DNA of 64,000 nucleotides from Laguncularia racemosa (Eukaryota; Streptophyta; Magnoliopsida; Myrtales; Combretaceae): positions 124,001-188,000 of the forward strand of contig JBBMOL010000296.1 of NCBI GenBank assembly GCA_037954665.1, written 5' to 3'. The notes beneath the pieces were generated by a model. That model was not told the origin of the DNA. It ran no database searches and saw only the letters and a list, made by a program, of their open reading frames with translations. Positions 46,735 through 57,533 of the stretch are shown here, one piece after another. The position numbers were made by a program, and so were the translations under genes. Numbering within the stretch: the first letter of the stretch is position 1; each line of letters begins with the position of its first letter.

Positions 46735-47868
46735 ACGCCTATTTGGACATTGACTAGCAATATGGCCTCTACCTTGGCATTTAAAGCATCTAATGTCACG
46801 ATTTCTAGAAGTAGAAGATTCAGGGTTACCTTGATTACCAGAAATAGAACCCGCTTGCCTCAGCTCCCCTTTTGGTTTGGTGGGTAAAGGCTTTTCTTCC
46901 TTCTTCCATTGATTAGTCTTCCAAGTGGATGACCCATTACCCTATTGAAACCGTACATTACTACTACCCTTCCGCTTATGTTGGTTCTCAACCTTTATAG
47001 CCATGTGAACCATATCCTCCAATTCTACATAATGCTGCAATTCAACCACATTTTGGATTTCTCTATTCAACCCAGCAAGAAACCTAGCCATTGTAGCCTC
47101 TCTATCCTCCTCTACATTCGCCCTAATCATAGTGACTTCCATCTCCTTGAAATACTCATGTACACTTCGGCTTCCCTACCTCAGAGTTTGCAACTTATTG
47201 TGCAATTCACGATAGTAATATGCAGGCACAAACCGCTTCTTCATCACTCTTTTCATCTCTTCCCAAGACTCAATAGGTGGCTCGCCATTCCTCCTATTCA
47301 ATATTAGTTGATCCTACCACACTATAGCATAATCCAAAAACTTAATAGCAGCAAGTTTTACTTTCTTTCTCCCACTATAGTTATGACAATCAAACACCAT
47401 CTCCACCTTTTTCTCCCACTCTAAGTACGCCTCGGGATCATTCTTTCCTTGGAAAGGAGGAATCTTCATCTTTATGTTACTTAATTGATCATCCTCTCTA
47501 TTCCTATCTCCTCTATCTTCCCAATCCTTAGTTCCTCTATTTCGACCACTATAACCTCTATAACTCCCAACAAAAGGCTCATAAAAATCATCATCCGACA
47601 TTTCATCTCCACCCCTCGATACTCTCCTAGAATGACTCTCCCTCTTACGCCCTTGGAATACGTTTGTGGATTGCTCTAGTCTTTGCTCTACCGTCTCATG
47701 AATTTGTTCCATTCCCTCTTGGAACATCCTCTTCATTTCTCCCCTCAACGCCTCAATTACTAACCTAACATCAAACCTTCCCCTCTTACCTTCAGGAGAA
47801 TGTTGTCTGACATAGTCCCTGCAGAAAAGATTAGTACTAACACAAATATATATATAATTAAACCTCAC
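46735..47868 (-). pseudogene. gag of B2
   Basis: Broken in three frames. The first (47,868-47,314) has a charged N-terminus, IKMKIPPFQGKNDPEAYLEW and KVEMVFDCHNYSGRKKVKLA; the second (47,142-46,942) has DREATMARFLAGLNREIQNV and VELQHYVELEDMVHMAIKVE, standard chromovirus gag core. The CCHC knuckle C-x2-C-x4-H-x4-C is at 46,747-46,788, just before the protease frame. A stop stands where Gln is expected after LQTLR, the same place as in the A2 gag. Confidence 0.88.
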
Positions 47869-48295
47869 GATACACTCCCTTACGTGTTTCGCTCAAATGA
47901 TGATATCACACAGTCACTCGTGTATTCTCACAAATAATGATGATATCAACTCGCCAATTTCCTCTTCTCAATTCTCCTGGAACTAACTCGAACTACACCA
48001 ATTTCCTTCCGTAGAATTCAAAACAACTCTAGGGTTCGTAAATTTTCCTCTATTTTTCTATCCGAATTTTTTTTTTTGTCTTGGTTGTTGCTCTTGATCA
48101 CGTTTTTTCTTTTCTCTTCTTTTTTTTTTGTCGTGATTTTTACTTTTTTTTTTTTTAACAATCGCCTAGTCGATATTACACTATCAAAAGACAATCAATA
48201 CTACGGAATTGAATACGATAATTGATATGAACGATTGGAGTTAGGGTTTTTGATATTACCTTCCTCAACTGAACTTGATGTTTTGACAAACCTAA
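47869..48295 (-). other. Leader of B2
   Basis: Non-coding stretch between primer site and gag with T-runs on the plus strand (48,066-48,076, 48,120-48,129, 48,145-48,157). No frame is conserved. Confidence 0.6.
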
Positions 48296-48307
48296 GCTCT
48301 GATACCA
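48296..48307 (-). other. Primer-binding site of B2
   Basis: TGGTATCAGAGC on the minus strand, three bases from the LTR end at 48,311, complementary to the 3' end of initiator tRNA-Met. Confidence 0.9.
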
Positions 48308-48849
48308 AACTGATACGAACCATGCCAACCCATGACGAAACCCAATACCAATACGTTCGGAATTCGTTGCCTAAGACGCCCAAACACCTAAAGTGGAAAC
48401 CGCGACCTGTTGTCTATAAGCAAGACAAGAACCTTGGTATAATGTGAAGACGCTACAATCGGGATGAAAGACCGATTGATAAGTCGGGATGAACGCCACC
48501 GAAATCAATCCGATAAGTTCGATTTAGTTCTTGAAGAACCAAGAGAGGAGCCTCTCAAAAGTGTTTAATGTTCAAAGATGTAAATTCTATGTTATCTCTA
48601 TTCTAAACCCTAGGAGCTTTTATACTAGGGTTACAATTTGTGAAAATACAAGCCCAAAATGACGTAGCTTAGATAAGTTACGTAAAAAACACAAGACAGA
48701 AAAATAAAGGCCGGCGGCGTTGGATTGAAGGCCGGCGGCCTTGAGTCGGCCTTGAAGCGATACATGGCCGTGTACTTCTAGATGTGTATCTTTCTGTGGA
48801 TTTGCTTGACTCCATACACGACCGTGCCTTTTAGCGGTATATCTAGCTG

Positions 48850-49750
48850 TGATGTGCCTAAAAGGGGAATTCAAGCACAATCAAATTGAAGGGAGAAATG
48901 CTATGAAGTATCACACCACAAGAAGGGAAATACCTCAATATTCCAAATGAAATTCCGAAATTGTGATGAATTACAATATATCAAATGACGATTGCTAGAA
49001 GGGAAAACGAAATGGTATTCAAATTCAATTCAAAGGTGCTTTCAAATTTCGAAATTAGAACCCTAATTTCATAAGAACAAAAGTACATAAAATAACTAAA
49101 TCCTCACCAGATATGACTCACTAGTTTGGAATTAGGATCAACTTGTAATTTGTTGATATAACACACAACAAATCCAAGTCAACTCGCCACAATTTCACTA
49201 AGGAAATTGATAAGAGCAAATGCTTGAAAGAGTCACTCTCTCTCACGGCAAAGGGGGTGTATTTTCTCAAATGTTCAAAAAGCTCCCCAAAAAACCTAAT
49301 TTGCAAGTATTTATACTTGCACCCTTTAGGGTTAAAATGACAAGAAAATCACAAATATGCCACTATAAGGTGGCCGGTCCTAAAGGCAAAATTACAACCA
49401 AATAAAATGTCCTAAAAGCTTACAAAATAAATGGTTCAAACATAAATTACAAATACAGAAAATAATCTTCAGCAAGCTAGCTTCATAATGGAATTCGTCG
49501 GCTCAACTCATCGCCGGTTCAGGTCGGTCCATAGATAACCCACAAGCTGAGTCTTAGTGAGTTTGTCCATCGCCTTGTGAAACCAAATAAGCATACCTGT
49601 TGGAATATACAATTCATGAATAAGATAAAAGAGGTTAGATAATAATTTATTCCGAGGTTGATCTGCTTGAAATGGGCCCTCATTGCCAAGATTTGAAATC
49701 CTTCAATTTTTGTCCTAATGATAGGTCTTGTCGGATTTTGATTCCCATCA
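48850..49750 (-). repeat. 3' LTR of C1
   Basis: 901 bp, abutting the purine tract (TCTCCTTGGACC on the plus strand, 49,751-49,762). The TATA box is at 49,308-49,315 on the plus strand, inside the inverted repeat CAAGTA-TTTA-TACTTG. The gag-linker frame continues about 75 codons into this LTR, with RPIIRTKIEGFQILAMRA. Confidence 0.92.
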
Positions 49751-50453
49751 TCTCCTTGGACCTCAAAAAGATTTGACCTCAAATCTTGCAGTTCAAATGC
49801 AGCAGAGACTCTGTTTCCCAAAAGTAATCCATCTGAAGGAGTATCTCTACAGAATCCCAATATCTGAAATACTATAGTAGACGATTGTTTTCTTTCCTCC
49901 ATCTCTAGGATGTATCTCTCCTGTAACAAAAATAAGGACTCATTATCGACTGATGTTTCCTCTATCTCAACACTTTCCAACGAGTTTGTTTCCTCTGACT
50001 CATCCCTGTTATGTTGATCCCTAGAGTCTTCTAACAATTGGTCCAACTGATCATTACCTTCAGAAACCTCTGAAGGTGGCACAGTGGTGTTTGACATCTT
50101 TCATATGTGGAACCCTTATCTTCAAGTGAAGGCATTTGTAGCTCTGCACACTCTGAGCCTCTAGGTGGTCTAAATTCCATTTCTGGGAATGGTTTAAGTC
50201 CAAAATTACCAACTCTATCTTCTCTAAGAGCATGATAATCTCCCTTTGCTCTAGGTGGCTCCTGAAGGTGTACCACTGGTGGTGGTGGCAATGTCATCCT
50301 ATCAATCCTTGTTGCTAATGTAGTAACAAGTTTTCTAAGGTCCCGAAGTTGTTCATCTAAGGTCCTCCCACCTGCAACATTAGAACCCTGACCTCCACCA
50401 ATTCGACTATATGCTACATCACTCATTCCTCCATTCACACTATTAATAGACAT
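49751..50453 (-). pseudogene. Truncated gag joined to a linker frame (C1)
   Basis: The gag start (50,453 leftwards) reads MSINSVNGGMSDVAYSRIGG and AGGRTLDEQLRDLRKLVTTL, ending near ELQMPSLEDKGSTYERC. It then overlaps a second frame (50,097 to 49,519) with EVSEGNDQLDQLLEDSRDQ and VEIEETSVDNESLFLLQERY, MEERKQSSTIVFQILGF and DLRSNLFEVQGDD, which runs into the LTR. All of the gag core, protease, RT and integrase are absent. The linker is related to that in element E. Confidence 0.8.
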
Positions 50454-51714
50454 TTTTGTAGATGCAATCTATTTGATGTACCAATGTAATGTCTAGTAAT
50501 TGTAGCACACTTGCTTCACAAAAACAATTCACGCCAAAAACCAACTCACTCCGCCACTTATACACTTTACATACAACACAATAAATTCACGCAACAATAA
50601 TATGTTGTAACTCTTCACTTCCACGGTAGCAACAAACAAAACTAACTAAAATTCTCCTTTAAATGGCAACAACAACAAGAAACGGCAACAACAACTATAC
50701 ACTCCACTTCCACCGCAACTTACATACATACACGGCAACAAATTCACAAGTGACAACCTTAATGCAACTTTGCCACAAATGGTAAGAATCAATTTCAAAT
50801 TCAAATGAAATATAATCAATACCACTCTTAACTACTTGAAGTAAATGGATGTGTTTCAATTCAAATTGTTTCCTTTTCTTCCACACAATTCAAATCTGGA
50901 AATTATACACTTTCACTTCCAATTTGCACAACACAACACCATATATGCTCCTACTCAATCAAGGTGCATTTCTCCACTTGTATAACATTCTTCAACCGAA
51001 ATAAACATAAGAAGGCAGCATTTAAATTTGAAAATCAATTCACTTTACTAATTGCAACTCCTCCACATTTGGTAAGATGCAAATTTTCAAATTCAAACAA
51101 GCACAATTAACTCCTTCACTCTTAATGCTTGTTTTGAAATCAAATAACTTCCTTTCTTACACACTAATCAAATCTGGAAAATTGCAAATATCCTCCACAA
51201 TTCTGAATTCAACAATGCAAAAACAAACACAATTCCCTTCCTACACAATTTGCACTTCCGAAATTGCACTACCTTCATCTCCTTCACGGTGAAGTCAAGA
51301 CAAAAAATTACAACAAGATGTCCACTTCTACAACAACAAGTTTCAACTTCCCAAGTAAGATACTCACGCCAATTAGTACCAATACAAACGATTCAATTAA
51401 CCCTCAATTTCAACAAGGATCAATCACGTAAACATCAAGGTAACAACAACAAAAAAATACATTCACTTGATCCGAATTTCCACTCCCTTGCAATTCGGTT
51501 CACAAAGGTAATACAAAAAACTTTCAATTCCCAAAACTTCAATCAACAAAACCCTTCTCATATACCTTCAATTAACTTACGGCAAGATGGAAACAAAGGA
51601 CAATCCTAATTGCAACAATTCCTCCTCTTAACCATAAGCAACTCACGGCAATAGGAAGATAACAATATAAGGATCAAAAATCTCAAATTCAACAATCCCT
51701 CCTCTTAACCTTAA
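50454..51714 (-). other. Leader of C1
   Basis: About 1.26 kb of non-coding sequence, with repeated minus-strand TTGAATTTGAA words and GTTGTTGCCGTG blocks as in the A2 and A3 leaders. Open frames such as 51,077-51,609 plus are not conserved genes. Confidence 0.6.
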
Positions 51715-51726
51715 GCTCTGATACCA
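51715..51726 (-). other. Primer-binding site of C1
   Basis: TGGTATCAGAGC on the minus strand, five bases from the LTR end at 51,732. Confidence 0.9.
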
Positions 51727-51731
51727 AATTA

Positions 51732-53542
51732 TGATGTGCCTAAAAGGGGAATTCAAGCACAATCAAATTGAAGGGAGAAATGGCTATGAAGTATCACGCC
51801 ACAAGAAGGGAAATACCTCAATATTCCAAATGAAATTCCGAAATTGTGATGAATTACAATATATCAAATGACGATTGCTAGAAGGGAAAACGAAATGGTA
51901 TTCAAATTCAATTCAAAGGTGCTTTCAAATTTCGAAATTAGAACCCTAATTTCATAAGAACAAAAGTATATAAAATAACTAAATCCTCACCAGATATGAC
52001 TCACTAGTTTGGAATTAGGATCAACTTGTAATTTGTTGATATAACACACAACAAATCCAAGTCAACTCGCCACAATTTCACTAAGGAAATTGATAAGAGC
52101 AAATGCTTGAAAGAGTCACTCTCTCTCACGGAAAAGGGGTTGTATTTTCTCAAATGTTCAAAAAGCTCCCCAAAAAACCTAATTTGCAAGTATTTATACT
52201 TGCACCCTTTAGGGTTAAAATGACAAGAAAATCACAACTATGCCACTATAAGGTGGTGATGTGCCTAAAGGGGGGTCAAGCACAATCAACTAAAAGGGAT
52301 GAATTGTCAATGATCATCCACGCCACAAACAAAGGAAAAGCCTCAAATTTCCAAATGAAATTCCGAAATTGTGATGAATTACAATATATCAAATGACGAT
52401 TGCTAGAAGGGAAAACGAAATGGTATTCAATTTCAATTCAAAATTCCTTCAAATTTCGAATCTTAGAACCCTAATTTCATAAGAACAAAAAGTACATAAA
52501 AGTAACTAAATCCTCACCAGATATGACTCACTAGTTTGGAATTAGGATCAACTTGTAATTTGTTGATATAGCACACAACAAATCCAAGCCAACTCGCCAC
52601 AATTTCACTAAGGAAATTGATAAGAGCAAATGCTTGAAAGAGGCACTCTCTCTCACGGCACAAAGGGGGTGTTTTTCCAAATGTTCAAAAAGCTCCCTAA
52701 AAAACCTAATTTGCAAGTATTTATACTTGCACCCTTTAGGGTTAAAATGACAAGAAAATCACAACTATGCCACTATAAGGTGGCCGGTCCTAAAGGCAAA
52801 ACTACAACCAAATAAAATGTCCCAAAAGCTTACAAAATAAATGGTTCAAACATAAATTACAAATACAGAAAATAATCTTCAGCAAGCTAGCTTCATAATG
52901 GAATTCGTCGGCTCAACTCATCGCCGGTTCAGGTCGGTCCATAGATAACCCACAAGTTGAGTCTTAGTGAGTTTGTCCATCGCCTTGTGAAGCCAAATAA
53001 GCATACCTGTTGGAATATACAATTCATGAATAAGATAAAAGAGGTTAGATAATAATTAACTCCAAGGTTGATCAGCTCGAAATGGGCCCTCATCGTCAAG
53101 ATTCGAAATCCATCAATTTTTGTCCTAATGATAGGTCTTGTCGGATTTTGATTCCCATCAGGTGGCCGGTCCTAAAGGCAAAATTACAACCAAATAAAAT
53201 GTCCCAAAAGCTTACAAAATAAATGGTTCAAACATAAATTACAAATACAGAAAATAATCTTCAGCAAGCTAGCTTCATAATGGAATTCGTCGGCTCAACT
53301 CATCGCCGGTTCAGGTCGGTCCATAGATAACCCACAAGCTGAGTCTTAGTGAGTTTGTCCATCGCCTTGTGAAACCAAATAAGCATACCTGTTGGAATAT
53401 ACAATTCATGAATAAGATAAAAGAGGTTAGATAATAATTTATTCCGAGGTTGATCTGCTTGAAATGGGCCCTCATTGCCAAGATTTGAAATCCTTCAATT
53501 TTTGTCCTAATGATAGGTCTTGTCGGATTTTGATTCCCATCA
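51732..53542 (-). repeat. 5' LTR of C1, split by solo LTR D
   Basis: The parts 51,732-52,256 and 53,166-53,542 join to 902 bp and match the 3' LTR almost base for base. Differences include CACACCAC/CACGCCAC, ACGGCAAAG/ACGGAAAAG, CACAAATATG/CACAACTATG and AGTACATA/AGTATATA. Confidence 0.92.
52257..53160 (-). mobile_element. Solo LTR D (family A), innermost insertion
   Basis: 904 bp with the same ends as the C1 LTR and a perfect GGTGG duplication (52,252-52,256 and 53,161-53,165). The uninterrupted 3' LTR of C1 reads ATAAGGTGGCCGGTCC at this point. D differs from the C1 LTRs in its minus-strand 3' end (GGGGTCAAGC, AACTAAAAGG) and several other places, so it is a different source copy, not a duplicate of C1. 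Confidence 0.93.
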
Positions 53543-54048
53543 AGCCGTGTATGATTCTGTGCAATCTTGGAATTCCTACACGGCCTTGCCTTGAACATAC
53601 ACGCCCTCTTCAACCTGTGTCCGGTGTAACTTGTATAAAAGCAAGGGTCTTCCCATGGTTGTTCCAATCCGTTCCAACTTCATGATTGCTCCAATCCTTT
53701 CTGGCTTCATGGACAACCTTTATCAACCCGTTAAGTGCTTCCTTGAATTGTTTCTCTTGATTTCTCATGATCGGTCCAGGCGGCACTTCAAGAGGATCCA
53801 CATTTCTTCTTCTGGCTTGGCTCTCATCATCGATCTCATCACTCATTTATGTTGAAGATTTGTTGGATTGTGTAAAAAAAAATCGAATCGAAACGGCCAA
53901 AATGCGAATTTTTCTTTCGCCGACGATCTCGAACTCGAGGTAGAAGATGATCATGCGCCTGGCATGTGTGTTTCCTCCAGCCAATCGGATGCTGCCACGT
54001 GTCCTGGATAAGTGAAAAAAACTCAAAATGCGGAAACTGCTTCCCCCG

Positions 54049-54114
54049 CGATTCGAACCTGCGACCGAGCCCTCCTGTGCGCGCTTTAGCCCGTGGTCCA
54101 GACCAGCTGGGCTA
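54049..54114 (-). other. Pol III-like A and B boxes (SINE or tRNA-like relic)
   Basis: On the minus strand TAGCCCAGCTGG (54,103-54,114) fits a box A, and 43 bases on GGTTCGAATCG (54,049-54,059) fits a box B. The pair sits inside the LTR of element F. The T stem next to box B does not pair properly, so it is not a working tRNA. It may be a tRNA-derived SINE head captured in the LTR, or a chance likeness. Confidence 0.35.
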
Positions 54115-54405
54115 GCCCATTTTCCTGATTTTTCTAATTTCGCAAATTGCATATATACAATGCGATTTTTTTATTTTTTTGTATTTTTTGAAATTTCAAA
54201 AATTTGTAAAAATTATTTACTATTTATTATTGCCATTTCTGAAATCATTTTTCAAAATTGATGTGTTTTCCTATTTATTTTTATTTTTTTGAATATTTTT
54301 ATTATTTATGCTAAATTAAAGAAAAATTGAAAAAAATTGGAAAAAATTAAGAATTGATTATTAGTGATTATTATTCATTCCTAGGGCAAAAATGGGGTGT
54401 TTACA

Positions 54406-54420
54406 GCTGCCCCTCTTTGT
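54406..54420 (-). other. Polypurine tract of element F
   Basis: ACAAAGAGGGGCAGC on the minus strand, directly before the LTR start TGTAAACACCCC. Confidence 0.75.
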
Positions 54421-54870
54421 AGTAAAGTTTGAAAAACTTAACTATAAAGACAAGAAAGACGCCATTTTTAGCCTCTTAAGTAGATAACGCCTTGGTTTGG
54501 CTGGTTACCTGGCATTTGTTTTGGTAGGAAAATGCTCCAAGAGCTAATAATCCCATGATTTAAGATGGTCCTAACAATTTAGAGTAATGTTTCCTCCCCA
54601 AACAGTGCTTTATGGGCTAGCTAATTGGCGATAGGAAACACCTCAAGCATTGTGTGGAAGAAATGATGATAGGAAGTGTCTTATCAGACTAGCAACCTTG
54701 GAAAGAAAATTTACTTAGGAAGCGCCCTTATGAGCTGGCTACCTGTCAACAGAAGCGTCTTGTTAGACTAGTAACTGTTTGGAAGAATATTTCCGAAAAG
54801 TGACCCAAGAGTTGACTAATCGGGAGAATCTAAGAAAGTCCCCCTCATGGGCTGACTAACCTTAAGATAG

Positions 54871-55590
54871 ATTTTTAGGAAAGTGCCCATCTTGGGCTGA
54901 CTAACCTATGGTAGAGTGTGTCAAAAAGTGCCCTTATGAGCTGACCTTGAGAACGGATTTTTAGGAAAGTGCCCATCTTGGGCTGACTAACCTATGGTAG
55001 AGTGTCTCAAAAAGTGCCTTTATGAGCTGACCTTGAGAACGGATTTTTAGGAAAGTGCCCATCTTGGGCTGACTAACCTATGATAAAATTGATTGAACTG
55101 TCTCAAAAAGTGCCCTTATGAGCTGACCTTGAGAATAGATTTTTAGGAAAGTGCCCATCTTGGGCTGACTAACCTATGGTAGAGTGTCTCAAAAAGTGCC
55201 CTTATGAGCTGACCTTGAGAACAGATTTTTAGGAAAGTGCCCATCTTGGGCTGACTAACCTATGATAAAATTGATTGAACTATCTCAAAAAGTGCCCTTA
55301 TGAGCTGACATTGAGAACAGATTTTTAGGAAAGTGCCCATCTTGGGCTGACTAACCTATGATAAAATTGATTGAACTGTCTCAAAAAGTGCCCTTATGAG
55401 CTGACCTTAAGAACAGATTTTTAGGAAAGTGCCCATCTTGAGCTGACTAACCTATGGTAGAGTGTCTCAAAAAGTGCCCTTATGAGCTGACCTTGAGAAC
55501 GGATTTTTAGGAAAGTGCCCATCTTGGGCTGACTGACCTAAGATAAAATTGATATCTCAAAAAGGTACCCCCTATGGGCTAACCTTAAGA
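54871..55590 (-). repeat. 86/96-bp minisatellite in the 3' untranslated region of F
   Basis: Eight units start at 54,871, 54,957, 55,043, 55,139, 55,225, 55,321, 55,417 and 55,503, each opening ATTTTTAGGAAAGTGCCC. Spacing is 86, 86, 96, 86, 96, 96 and 86. The long form has GATAAAATTGATTGAACTG where the short one has GGTAGAGTG. Looser copies of GTGCCC-TTATGAGCTG extend on both sides (about 54,700-54,860 and 55,590-55,670). Such 3' untranslated arrays are known in Ogre/Tat elements. Confidence 0.93.
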
Positions 55591-55670
55591 GATCTAGGGA
55601 AGTGCCCCTTTTTGGGCTGACTACCCTATTAAAGGGAATGTTTAGATAAGTGCCCAACTATGGGCTGACT

Positions 55671-56176
55671 CATCTTATGCTTCTGAATATGTTTTCTACG
55701 GACTGAGCTAAATGATGTGATGCTTTTCATGATAGTTATTTTTATTATTTATTTTAATATGCTTGCCAGTTTATCATGGATAGCCACCAAACAAACGAAC
55801 CTTCGGGTTGGTTTGCTTCTGCTTCATTTCTTCTCATCTTGACACAGGGTTGAAAATTTTGATGTGCTTCCTTTCTTTGTGAACCTGGCTCTTTTGACGG
55901 TAATGTTATCATACTAATGCATTCAGTTCTAATGCTCAAAAGTAGATAGAATTATATCACAAACTATATTAAGATTCATTATCATTTTAGTGTTTATCTT
56001 TCATTGGTGAAGTGGTGGGTAATGTGTTTAGGAATATTTGTTGTGATGAGAACTGATTGGGATTGTTGATCATTCAGGGATATTAATTTTGCTTGCAAAA
56101 AGTGAAAACTCGACTCAACGAAATTTATATCAAACACTGGCTTTCATAAGCATTGGCAAAATTTCAATTCCCTTGC
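55671..56176 (-). other. 3' untranslated region of element F next to pol
   Basis: Non-coding stretch between the integrase stop and the repeat array. No conserved frame or motif is seen. Confidence 0.55.
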
Positions 56177-57480
56177 CTAAGGATAGTACATCTTTACAGC
56201 ATTTGTGTTAATGGGGTCTTCCAATTCCGGACCATCCATCTGAGTTAATATCAAAGCACCTCCTGACAGAACCTTTTTCACTACATAAGGGCCTTCGTAG
56301 TTTGGGGTAAATTTCCCTCTGGAGTCTTGGGCATTCGGGAGAACCTTCCTTAGTACCAGATCCCCCTCTTTGAAGTATCGAGGTCTCATCTTCTTGTTAA
56401 ATGCTCGGGCCATTCTTTGTTGGTAACATTGGCCATGACATAGTGCGGTAAGCCTTCTTTCATCAATCAGATTCAGCTGATCAAGCCTCTTCCTTACCTA
56501 ATCTGATTCAGTTAGCTGAGTTTCCGACAGGATTCTGAATGATGGTATTTTAACTTCAACTGGTAGCACTACTTCTGTACCATATACCAATGAGTAAAGG
56601 GTAGCTCCCGTAGATGTTCTTATTGAAGTCCTATAAGCCATGAGAGCAAACGGTAACATTTCATGCCAATCTTTGTAAGTTGTTGTCATTTTCTCGATGA
56701 TCTTCTTGATATTTTTATTAGCTGCTTCTACTGCCCCGTTCATTTGAGGTCGGTAGGAAGTTGAATTTCTGTGGTTTATGTGGAATTGTTGACATAAACC
56801 TATCATCGATTTGTTGTTGAGATTGGTACGGTTGTCGGTGATGATGGACTCAGGAACTCCATATAGGGCTATTATGTCCCTTTTTAAGAAGCGAATTATT
56901 ACCCCCTTTGTAACATTGGTATATGATGACGCTTCTACCCATTTGGTGAAATAATCAGTCGCTACTAGTATGAATCTGTGGCCGTTAGATGCTATCGGAG
57001 TGATCGGGCCTATTATGTCGATTCCCCACATGGAGAAAGGCCATGGTGTTGATAACAAGTGTAGCTCGTTGGGCGGAGCATTTATCCGGTTTGCGTAGAC
57101 TTGACACAGATGACAGTGCTTGACATATTTTATGCAATCTGATTCTATGGTCAACCAATAATATCCTAACCTCATGATTTTTCGGGCTAACATGTAGCCA
57201 TTCATATGGGGTCCACATACTCCCTCATATACTTCCTTCATTAGTTCGCATGCTTCATTTTTGTCCACACATCTCAACAAGGTGGTATCAGATGATCTTT
57301 TGTAGAGTACAGACCCACTTAGTAAGAAATGGCTTGCTAACCTTTTGATTGTTCTTTGGTCATTCTTGCTAGCCATTTCAGGGTATTTACTTTCTTGGAG
57401 GAAAGTCTTGATGTCGTGATACCAAGGCTTGTCATCTTGTACTTTTTCAATGGTTAAACAGTAGCGGGCTGGCTTTCGAT
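56177..57480 (-). pseudogene. Integrase of Ogre-type element F
   Basis: The frame 57,376-56,498 has the zinc region (GPHMNGYMLARKIMRLGYYW, CHLCQ), WGIDIIGPI (first Asp), PESIITDNRTN (second Asp) and NGAVEAANKNIKKII (Glu). The frame 56,413-56,177 gives the end, with RYFKEGDLVLRKVLPNAQ, YEGPYVVKKVLSGGALIL and a final VKMYYP. In the zinc domain Tyr stands where the second His (MNGH) is usual. A stop near 56,498 separates the two parts, and a frameshift near 57,530 parts it from RNase H. Confidence 0.9.
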
Positions 57481-57533
57481 GTCTATTTTCATCGGTTGAA
57501 CTTCGGCTCCCCCTATTATCTGGATCATAGATG

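Larger units (their letters stand above)
48850..53542 (-). mobile_element. Non-autonomous family A element C1, nested in the B2 LTR
   Basis: On the minus strand it opens TGATGGGAATCAAAATCC at 53,542 and ends TTTTAGGCACATCA at 48,850. The target duplication is AGCTG (48,845-48,849) and AGCCG (53,543-53,547); the uninterrupted 3' LTR of B2 has AGCCG, so the left copy mutated later. Without D the LTRs are 901 and 902 bp and the internal part 1,981 bp. It codes only a gag N-terminus and a linker, so it must rely on another element. The LTRs differ at only a few sites by eye (I noted at least five), so it is young. Confidence 0.92.
43824..53841 (-). mobile_element. Chromovirus-like element B2, nested in the F LTR
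   Basis: A complete LTR-to-LTR element with a perfect CTCAT duplication (43,819-43,823 and 53,842-53,846). The minus strand carries gag, protease, a start of RT joined to integrase, purine tract and LTR. The 5' LTR holds C1 and D. Without them B2 is about 5.3 kb, short for a chromovirus because most of RT and RNase H is deleted. LTR ends and purine tract match B1. The integrase tail (SVTFYVTDLSPFD then DLRTNPFQEEGNDE) and pol tail coded within the LTR suggest the CRM clade or a close relative. Confidence 0.92.
48311..53841 (-). repeat. 5' LTR of B2, split by C1
   Basis: The two outer parts (48,311-48,849 and 53,543-53,841) together match the 3' LTR. It differs from that copy by a missing short segment near 48,710 and scattered base changes. 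The minus-strand frame at 53,610-53,846 is the pol tail carried in the LTR, with QFKEALNGLIKVV. Confidence 0.9.
42239..54405 (-). repeat. 3' LTR of Ogre-type element F, split by B2
   Basis: On the minus strand it opens TGTAAACACCCCATTTTTG at 54,405, right after a purine tract, a start typical of Ogre/Tat LTRs. B2 takes up 43,824-53,841. Without it the LTR is about 2.1 kb. A TATA box (CTATAAATA) lies at 43,676-43,684 on the minus strand, inside a GC-rich block (43,370-43,620) that is unusual for this window. The region 42,600-43,340 is low-complexity with ATGATTTTT-like words. The left boundary is approximate. ORFs on either strand here, such as 43,391-43,639 and 43,482-43,811, are not genes. 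Confidence 0.65.

Noticed and set aside
49121..52815. Recurrent 61-residue frames (49,121, 52,004, 52,531 minus; 49,220, 52,103, 52,630 plus)
   Set aside because: They are the same LTR segment in three family A copies, not a gene family. The product has no domain and the frame is closed in A0, A1 and A3.
54040..54125. A tRNA gene on the minus strand
   Set aside because: The A and B boxes are good, but the bases around the T loop do not form a stem and no acceptor stem can be drawn. Listed only as a pol III-like relic.
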